Source of the DNA: an uncultured Planctomycetaceae bacterium
GTDB taxonomy: Bacteria; Planctomycetota; Planctomycetia; Pirellulales; JACPPG01
Assembly: GCA_945957305.1 (NCBI GenBank)
Contig: CAMFLN010000282.1
Location: forward strand, 1 to 5,546
DNA length: 5,546 nucleotides
Direction of reading: 5' to 3'
Both the position numbers and the translations under genes were made by a program. Positions 1 to 5,546 of this stretch are shown here, piece by piece. The notes beneath the pieces are model-generated. The model had not been told where the DNA came from, did not search any database, and was given only the letters and a program-made list of their open reading frames with translations. The first letter of the stretch is position 1, and each line of letters starts with the position of its first letter.

Positions 1-55
1 GCCCGGGGCCGCGATCCTCGCTTCCAGGCCTTCTTTTCCGGCCCCGCTATCGCGA

Positions 56-84
56 TTGTGACCCCGGCCGGACAGTGTTATACT
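56..84 (+). promoter_or_regulatory. Candidate sigma-70-type promoter for rpsA
   Basis: The sequence shows TTGTGA at 56-61 (4 of 6 matches to the -35 consensus), a 17-nt spacer, and TATACT at 79-84 (5 of 6 matches to the -10 consensus). Transcription would start near 90-92, giving a 5' leader of a little over 210 nt before the rpsA start codon. It is the best promoter match upstream of rpsA and is oriented toward it. A 7-bp inverted repeat (87-93 with 100-106) lies across the predicted start site. The start site is inferred. Confidence 0.6.
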
Positions 85-86
85 TT

Positions 87-281
87 CCGGTCTGCCTAAA
101 GACCGGAGATTCTCGATCCCTACGTAGGGGTCGCGGTTGCGGGCTGTCCTCAAACGCCGGCGCATGGGCCACTCGACCTCCAGCTCCCTCTGCTTGCATG
201 CAGAGAATAGCGGGCCAAAGCTGCCCCCCGCGACTCTTCGCGGTTCGAGCTAGCAGACGATCGAGACGCTGCCTGTCAGGC
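87..281 (+). promoter_or_regulatory. rpsA 5' leader rich in short inverted repeats
   Basis: No gene is supported here. Five short inverted repeats can be read directly: 87-93 with 100-106 (7 bp, 6-nt loop); 114-133 (near-perfect palindrome centred on CCCTACGTAGGG, one G-U pair); 188-193 with 200-205 (CTCTGC/GCAGAG, 6-nt loop); 228-232 with 239-243 (CCGCG/CGCGG, 6-nt loop); and 271-281 (GCC/GGC around TGTCA). The first overlaps the predicted transcription start, so it may act as DNA rather than RNA. A GGAG at 283-286 is 17 nt from the ATG, too far for a normal ribosome binding site. In E. coli the rpsA leader is also structured, lacks a strong Shine-Dalgarno and is repressed by S1 itself. Equivalent control here is inference. 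Confidence 0.4.
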
Positions 282-303
282 CGGAGATTGTGACTCTTCT
301 TAC

Positions 304-2088
<1,785 letters not shown>

Positions 2089-2120
2089 GCTGCCTAGCCG
2101 TCAGAATCGGCACACGACAA

Positions 2121-2173
2121 GAAACCGTTCCCTTTTTGCAGGGCCGCAAGCCCGCCAGAGGGGAACGGTTTTT
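2121..2173 (+). terminator. Intrinsic terminator after rpsA
   Basis: A perfect 11-bp stem (2122-2132 AAACCGTTCCC with 2161-2171 GGGAACGGTTT) starts 33 nt after the rpsA stop codon. It ends in a run of five T (2169-2173) that forms part of the 3' arm. The stem continues inward through T-A and T-G pairs (2133-2136 with 2157-2160), and a small nested hairpin GGGC-CGCAA-GCCC (2141-2153) fills the apex. The T tract is short, but position and stability fit rho-independent termination of rpsA. Confidence 0.8.
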
Positions 2174-2465
2174 CATTGGCGTGCGTGTCTGCCTCGGCCG
2201 CATCGCTCCGCGCCCGCGCCTTGTGCGAGGCGAAGCCTGGCTCTGCAATCCGCGCAGCCGGCGCGACCGTTGCACGGGACACGCCGTGCGCGGTCGCTGG
2301 GGGTCGCCGCGCGGCCTATTATCGGCGGGTTCGTTTTCTTCCGCACGCGCCCTAGCGCGTGAACATCCGGCCCACCTTGTCCGCTAGCAGCAGGGCTGGA
2401 GAATTCCACCGGGCACCGTCGATCAATTGTGTGTTCCTACCGCAACTAATTTCCCGCAGTGACAT
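2174..2465. other. Non-coding region upstream of the sigma factor gene
   Basis: No gene is supported: the open frames here have arginine-rich compositions typical of GC-rich non-coding DNA and lack recognisable motifs. The clearest structure is a perfect 7-bp hairpin, CACGCGC (2344-2350) with GCGCGTG (2355-2361) and a CCTA loop. About 20 nt before it is TATTAT (2317-2322), which could be a -10 element, but no convincing -35 lies 16-18 nt upstream. The sigma gene's promoter presumably lies in this stretch and could not be fixed. Confidence 0.4.
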
Positions 2466-3314
2466 ATGGCGCCTACCATGCCGAAGACACGCCGACGATC
2501 CTCAGCCGCCGTACAGTCTCCGTTGGAGACTTACCTGCGTGAAATCAACGAGACCTCGCTCCTCTCGGCCGACGAAGAACGCGAGCTGGCGATCTCGATC
2601 GGACTGGGTGACACCGCCGCCCGCGACCGCATGGTGCGGGCCAACCTACGGCTGGTGGTGAACATCGCTCGCGGCTACACCGGCAAGGGGCTGGGGCTGC
2701 AAGACTTGATCGAGGAAGGAAACCTCGGCCTGCTGCGTGCGGTCGAGGGCTTCGACCCGGCGATGGGAACGCGCTTCAGCACCTACGCGAGCTACTGGAT
2801 CAAGCAGTCGATCAAGCGGGCCTTGATCAACACCGCCAAGACGATCCGCATCCCGGCCTACATGGTCGAGCTGCTCTCGAAATGGCGCCGCGCCACGGTT
2901 CGCCTCAGCGAAGAGCTCGGCCGCACGCCGACGCCCGAAGAGATTGGCCGCGTGTTGGGCCTGCCTCGCAAGAAGCTGCCGATCATTAAGAAGGCCATCC
3001 GCATTTACAGTTCGACGCCGCAGACGGATCAGTCCGAGGCGGGCTGGTCGCTCTCCGAAATGGTGATGGACGAGCGGAGCCGGAACCCCGAAGACGAAAT
3101 GGTCGAGGGGGACAACCTGACGCACGTCATGCAGCAGCTCGAGACGATGGACCCGCGCGAAGCCACGGTGCTGCGTCTCCGCTTCGGCCTGGACGACAAC
3201 GAGCCGCGCACGCTGAAGGAAATCGGCGAAGCGCTCGGCCTGACCCGCGAACGCGTCCGCCAGATCGAGACCGAAGCCCTGGGCAAACTGGCCGCTGGAT
3301 TGTCAGTGGGCTAA
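2466..3314 (+). CDS. RNA polymerase sigma factor, sigma-70 family (group 2, no region 1.1)
   Basis: This 282-residue protein directs core RNA polymerase to promoters. Region 1.2 is at about residues 18-45 (SPLETYLREI, then LLSADEERELA). Region 2 spans 54-130, with the core-binding segment DLIEEGNLGLLRAVEGFDP (80-98) and the -10-reading helix FSTYASYWIKQSIKRALI (104-121). Region 3 covers about 131-190. Region 4 is at about 225-276 with the helix-turn-helix TLKEIGEALGLTRERVRQIE (249-268). Residues R261, E262 and Q266 match the -35-contacting R584, E585 and Q589 of E. coli RpoD. The basic N-terminus is only about 17 residues long and region 1.1 is absent, so this is an RpoS/HrdB-like group 2 factor rather than a full primary sigma. 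In the -10 helix the first of two usual tryptophans is Tyr110. Two in-frame ATGs (2466 and 2478) are possible starts, neither with a Shine-Dalgarno. It may still serve as a major housekeeping factor here; the specific role cannot be read from sequence. Confidence 0.95.
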   Translation: MAPTMPKTRRRSSAAVQSPLETYLREINETSLLSADEERELAISIGLGDTAARDRMVRANLRLVVNIARGYTGKGLGLQDLIEEGNLGLLRAVEGFDPAMGTRFSTYASYWIKQSIKRALINTAKTIRIPAYMVELLSKWRRATVRLSEELGRTPTPEEIGRVLGLPRKKLPIIKKAIRIYSSTPQTDQSEAGWSLSEMVMDERSRNPEDEMVEGDNLTHVMQQLETMDPREATVLRLRFGLDDNEPRTLKEIGEALGLTRERVRQIETEALGKLAAGLSVG

Positions 3315-3323
3315 CGCAGGTGC

Positions 3324-3348
3324 CGTGTTTGTCTCCAGGACAAGCATG
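3324..3348 (+). terminator. Weak hairpin after the sigma factor gene
   Basis: A 10-bp imperfect stem (3324-3333 with 3339-3348, two G-U pairs, loop TCCAG) begins 9 nt after the sigma factor stop codon. The core TTGTC/GACAA is perfect. No T tract follows, so it is at best a weak terminator or an mRNA 3'-end stabiliser. It is listed because of its position; it could be chance. Confidence 0.25.
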
Positions 3349-3386
3349 CGTGTAGCTCGGCAGGTGTCGGAATTGACTTTCTCCGA

Positions 3387-3422
3387 CCACTGACTACCGG
3401 CTACTGCTTCGCAAACTACTGC
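3387..3422. repeat. Small degenerate heptamer repeat
   Basis: Three abutting 7-nt units (CCACTGA 3387-3393, CTACCGG 3394-3400, CTACTGC 3401-3407) are followed by an 8-nt interruption and a fourth unit (CTACTGC 3416-3422). The decamer CTACTGCTTC occurs exactly twice, at 3401-3410 and 3416-3425, 15 nt apart. It lies in the gap between the sigma gene and ku. Short heptamer arrays of this kind occur between genes in several bacterial lineages. Function is unknown. Confidence 0.4.
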
Positions 3423-3465
3423 TTCTCTCTCGCACCCCGGCAGAGGGGAGCGGTCCGCGCATTTT

Positions 3466-3494
3466 TTGACCCCTGGCACGTTGCGTGCTATCAA
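3466..3494 (+). promoter_or_regulatory. Candidate sigma-70-type promoter for ku, with an inverted repeat in the spacer
   Basis: TTGACC (3466-3471, 5 of 6 to the -35 consensus) and TATCAA (3489-3494, 4 of 6 to the -10 consensus) are separated by exactly 17 nt. Transcription would start near 3501, giving a leader of about 70 nt before ku. The spacer contains a perfect inverted repeat, GCACG-TTG-CGTGC (3476-3488), placed where a repressor bound there would block the polymerase. Promoter and operator roles are predictions. Confidence 0.5.
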
Positions 3495-3572
3495 AGCTAG
3501 CAGAGGCGACGGAGCGACTTTTCCAGGACGGAGCCCGACGAGCATCCCCCGTTTCTCAGGGCGGCCGTTGCG

Positions 3573-4466
3573 ATGGCACGTTACAGCTGGAAGGGTTTTC
3601 TGCGGCTCAGTCTGGTCTCGGTGCCGGTGCAGGCCTTCAACGCCGTCGAAAGTGACGACGGCCGCGTGGCACTGCACCAGTTGCACGATAAGGACCATTC
3701 CCGGATTCGCTACGTGAAGGTCTGCCCTCAGCACGGCGAAGTCTCGAAGGACGAGATCGTCTCGGGCTACGAAGTCAGCAAAGACGAATACGTGGTGATC
3801 GATCCCAGCGAGATCGAGGCGTTGCGCACGCCGGCCGAGAAGGCGATTACGCTCGACAACTTCATCGATCCCGATTCGATCGACCCGGTGCTCTTCTCGG
3901 GGCGCAGCTACTACCTGATGCCTGACGGCGAGGCGGGGGCCAAGCCGTACGCAGTTCTGCAGCGGGCCATGGCCAAGCAAAAGAAATGGGGCATTGGCCA
4001 GGCCGTGATGTTCAATCGCGAGCACCTGGTTCTTGTGCGGCCACTCGACGATCTCCTCTCGCTGGCGATTCTCAACTACTCCCAGGCGGTACGAAGCGTC
4101 GACGATTACCAACCGGGCGAAGCCACGGTTTCGGGCACGGAACTGCAGCTTGCCGAGACCTTGATCAAAGCATCGACGGCCAAGAAATTTGACATTGGCC
4201 GCTACAAGGACGAGTATGTGCACAAGATGCGAGCCTTGATTGAGGCCAAGATCGAAGGGCGCGAGATCGTCACGCCCCCTGGCGAAGAGGAGCCGGTGGT
4301 GGTGAACCTCATGGATGCCCTGCGGGCGAGCGTCGCCAAGGCCGGCAAAGGGAGCGCCGCGTCAGGGAGTGCGCCCGCACGACGTGCGGCCAAAGCGGCG
4401 AAGCCGGCAAAAAAGCTGGCCGCCAGCCACCGGCAGGTTGCTGCCAAAAAGAGAAAAAGCTCCTAG
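3573..4466 (+). CDS. ku: Ku protein, DNA-end-binding factor of bacterial non-homologous end joining
   Basis: This 297-residue protein is a bacterial Ku, the homodimeric ring that threads onto double-strand DNA ends and recruits the ligase LigD. Diagnostic stretches are WKGFLRLSLVSVPVQAF (6-22, the usual WKG...LVxVPV opening), HQLHDKDHSRIRYVKVCP (35-52), SGYEVSKDEYVVIDPSEIEAL (64-84), IDPVLFSGRSYYLMPD (103-118) and GIGQAVMFNREHLVLVRP (140-157). The core ends near LMDALRASV (about 254). After it comes a tail of about 40 residues rich in Lys, Arg and Ala (257-297). Basic tails of this kind in other bacterial Ku proteins help bind DNA and join ends. The total length is normal for the family. No ligD is present in the window, so the ligase partner must lie elsewhere. 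The ATG at 3573 starts directly before the conserved opening and has no strong Shine-Dalgarno. A TPR gene follows 15 nt after the stop, suggesting a two-gene unit. Confidence 0.96.
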   Translation: MARYSWKGFLRLSLVSVPVQAFNAVESDDGRVALHQLHDKDHSRIRYVKVCPQHGEVSKDEIVSGYEVSKDEYVVIDPSEIEALRTPAEKAITLDNFIDPDSIDPVLFSGRSYYLMPDGEAGAKPYAVLQRAMAKQKKWGIGQAVMFNREHLVLVRPLDDLLSLAILNYSQAVRSVDDYQPGEATVSGTELQLAETLIKASTAKKFDIGRYKDEYVHKMRALIEAKIEGREIVTPPGEEEPVVVNLMDALRASVAKAGKGSAASGSAPARRAAKAAKPAKKLAASHRQVAAKKRKSS

Positions 4467-4481
4467 CACATTCACACAGGG

Positions 4482-5021
4482 ATGGCCATGAACCCGACGG
4501 ATCGAATCGGCACACGACGGGCTACGAAGGGGATCGGAGTCGCGTCGCGACCGCGCCGCCTTGAACCGACGGTGCAAGATTGGTTCTTGCAAGCCTGCGA
4601 GCACGAAGAGGGCGAGCGATTCCACGAAGCGCTGCGCTGTTATCGGCACGCGCTGGAAGCTGACGGCCCGTCGGCCGTGGTGTGCTTCAATTTGGCGAAC
4701 GTACTCTATCGCCAGCGCCGCAAAGTCGAAGCGGCGGAATATTACCGGCAGGCACTGGCGCTCGACGATCGCTCGCACGCGGCGTGGAATAACCTGGGAG
4801 TCGTGCTCTGCGAGTTACGGCAGTGCGATGAAGCAGTGCGCGCCTTTCAACGCTCGATCGCGCTCGCTCCCTGGTTCGCTGATGCGATCTACAATCTGGC
4901 CGACTGCCTCGACGAGCGCGGCCTGTGTGCCGATGCGCGCCGCTATTGGCATGACTATCTGCGCACCGACTCATTTAGTGAATGGGGCGCTTACGCGCGC
5001 TCGCGCTTGGACGGCGAATAA
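4482..5021 (+). CDS. Tetratricopeptide repeat (TPR) protein
   Basis: This 179-residue protein consists mainly of four tandem 34-residue TPR units at residues 31-64, 65-98, 99-132 and 133-166. Typical residues include the W/N/L/G-A-Y/F-A-P spacing, for example AAWNNLGVVL (100-109) and ADAIYNLADCLDE (133-145). The first 30 residues are basic and lack repeats, and a short cap containing EWGAYARSRL closes the C-terminus. There is no signal peptide or membrane segment, so it is probably a cytoplasmic protein-interaction scaffold. No enzymatic motif is visible and its partner cannot be read from sequence. The gene begins 15 nt after the ku stop codon on the same strand, so co-transcription and a link to DNA repair are plausible but inferred. 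Two starts are possible: ATG 4482 or ATG 4488. An AGGGA at 4478-4482 sits at a usable 5-nt distance only from the second, so the true protein may be two residues shorter. Confidence 0.87.
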   Translation: MAMNPTDRIGTRRATKGIGVASRPRRLEPTVQDWFLQACEHEEGERFHEALRCYRHALEADGPSAVVCFNLANVLYRQRRKVEAAEYYRQALALDDRSHAAWNNLGVVLCELRQCDEAVRAFQRSIALAPWFADAIYNLADCLDERGLCADARRYWHDYLRTDSFSEWGAYARSRLDGE

Positions 5022-5049
5022 GGACGTCGCTTTTAAGCGCTAAAATCAC

Positions 5050-5119
5050 GTGGCACTGCTTGCTCGTCCAGCCGTGCGAACCCGAAGGGAAACACTGCTG
5101 GACGAGCCAGCAGTGGCAC
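5050..5119. repeat. Large nested palindrome between convergent genes
   Basis: Two arms of 27 nt (5050-5076 and 5093-5119) are inverted copies of each other with 24 of 27 positions pairing. The 16-nt centre contains CCC-GAA-GGG (5081-5089), so the whole element can fold as one long hairpin. Each arm is also palindromic: the right one is a perfect 9-bp stem, CACTGCTGG (5093-5101) with CCAGCAGTG (5107-5115) around ACGAG; the left one is the same with two mismatches. It lies between the convergent TPR and cysE genes and has no T tract on either strand. It may work as a two-way transcription barrier or be a copy of a dispersed intergenic repeat. Confidence 0.75.
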
Positions 5120-5176
5120 CCGAAGAGTGAGGAGAAGCTGCTTAACGTCAACGACCAGTGAGTTCTGAGTGGTCCC

Positions 5177-5546
5177 TCAGATCTGGTAGTTGAGTTCCGG
5201 CAAATCTTCTTCGACCTGCTCGCCGCGCATCCGCAGGCGCGGTTTCTCCAGCACCACGGTGGTACGTGGGGGCACGCTGCGCGTGAGCCACACGCTCGAT
5301 CCGATGACCGAGTTGGCGCCGATCACGGTTTGCCCTCCCAACACCGTGGCGTTGGCATAGATGATCACGTGATCTTCGATCGTGGGATGGCGCTTGTTCC
5401 CGCGGACAATGTGACCGTCGCCATCGGTCGGGAAGCTCAGGGCCCCCAGCGTGACGCCTTGGTAGAGCTTCACGTAATCGCCGATTTCGCACGTCTCGCC
5501 GATCACGACGCCGGTGCCATGGTCGATGAAGATGCTCTTGCCGATC
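5177..5546 (-). CDS. cysE: Serine O-acetyltransferase, C-terminal part (gene runs off the window edge)
   Basis: This enzyme makes O-acetylserine from L-serine and acetyl-CoA, the first step of cysteine synthesis. The reading frame is open to the window end, showing 123 codons before the TGA at 5177-5179. The visible part is the left-handed beta-helix of hexapeptide repeats: [17 protein letters not shown], then [18 protein letters not shown]. The catalytic Asp-His pair (DHGTG, codons at 5524-5519) and the second active-site His (RHP, codon 5389-5387) are intact. Compared with the E. coli enzyme there is a longer loop before RHP ([14 protein letters not shown]), a form I associate with Bacteroidetes and planctomycete enzymes. 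The C-terminus ends [12 protein letters not shown] at 5506-5504 is an internal valine within the conserved motif, not the start; the N-terminal helical domain lies beyond the window. A 6-bp hairpin (5164-5169 with 5176-5181) covers the stop codon. Confidence 0.95.
   Translation of the reverse strand, partial: IGKSIFIDHGTGVVIGETCEIGDYVKLYQGVTLGALSFPTDGDGHIVRGNKRHPTIEDHVIIYANATVLGGQTVIGANSVIGSSVWLTRSVPPRTTVVLEKPRLRMRGEQVEEDLPELNYQI

Noticed and set aside
5..45. GGGGCCG (5-11) with CGGCCCC (39-45) as a terminator of an upstream gene
   Set aside because: The loop is 27 nt and no T tract follows; no coding sequence upstream is visible to assign it to.
75..293. A 72-codon frame in the rpsA leader
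   Set aside because: Starts at the predicted -10 box, is Arg/Ser/Cys-rich with no motif, and has no ribosome binding site; unlikely to be a leader peptide.
2145..2173. Similarity of the rpsA terminator 3' arm to 3431-3454 (both contain CAGAGGGGA then CGGT)
   Set aside because: The second site lacks a matching left arm (no complementary CCGCTCCCC upstream), so it does not form the same hairpin; short GC-rich resemblance is likely chance.
2317..2322. TATTAT as a -10 box for the sigma factor gene
   Set aside because: No acceptable -35 hexamer lies 16-18 nt upstream and there is no extended -10 TG; kept only as a remark.
2646..3125. A 159-codon minus-strand frame opposite the sigma factor gene
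   Set aside because: Lies wholly within the conserved sigma-70 regions on the other strand and has no family resemblance.
3373..3400. TTGACT (3373-3378) as a second ku promoter
   Set aside because: The sequence at the right distance (TACCGG and neighbours) does not resemble a -10 box; the 3466-3494 pair is clearly better.
3303..4223. A 306-codon minus-strand frame opposite ku
   Set aside because: Antisense to a clearly conserved Ku coding sequence; composition is typical of a GC-driven shadow frame.
5177..5506. GTG at 5506-5504 as the start of the minus-strand gene
   Set aside because: The frame stays open to the window end, and the residues before it ([13 protein letters not shown]) are conserved serine acetyltransferase sequence including the catalytic Asp-His, so the gene is partial, not short.

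Overview
The window is GC-rich, densely coding bacterial chromosome. The protein sequences suggest a planctomycete, most likely of the Pirellulales type. Reasons are a short group-2 sigma-70 factor with the region-2 sequence YASYWIKQSIKRALIN, a Bacteroidetes/planctomycete-style serine acetyltransferase, a bacterial Ku gene, weak or absent Shine-Dalgarno sequences, and an intergenic palindrome of a kind I associate with this group. This is a judgement from sequence character, not a database match.

Layout. Positions 1-303 hold no gene but carry a good sigma-70-type promoter (56-84) and a leader of about 210 nt rich in small inverted repeats, leading into rpsA (304-2088, ribosomal protein S1, six S1 domains). 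A clear intrinsic terminator (2121-2173) ends that unit. A non-coding stretch of about 290 nt with a GC-rich hairpin precedes a sigma-70 factor gene (2466-3314). A 258-nt gap contains a small degenerate heptamer repeat and a candidate promoter (3466-3494) with an inverted repeat in its spacer. Next come ku (3573-4466, DNA-end-binding protein of bacterial non-homologous end joining) and, 15 nt after its stop codon, a four-repeat TPR protein gene (4482-5021), probably co-transcribed with ku. A convergent gap holds a large nested palindrome (5050-5119). The minus-strand cysE gene (serine O-acetyltransferase) ends at 5177 and runs off the right edge of the window, so its N-terminus is missing.

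The genes fall into separate units: translation (rpsA), transcription initiation (sigma factor), double-strand-break repair (ku plus a TPR partner) and cysteine biosynthesis (cysE). No mobile element, CRISPR array, tRNA or rRNA was seen. I do not see a novel multi-gene system. The observations most worth checking are the structured rpsA leader without a usable Shine-Dalgarno sequence, the ku-TPR pair without an adjacent ligD, the inverted repeat inside the ku promoter, and the nested palindrome between the convergent genes.
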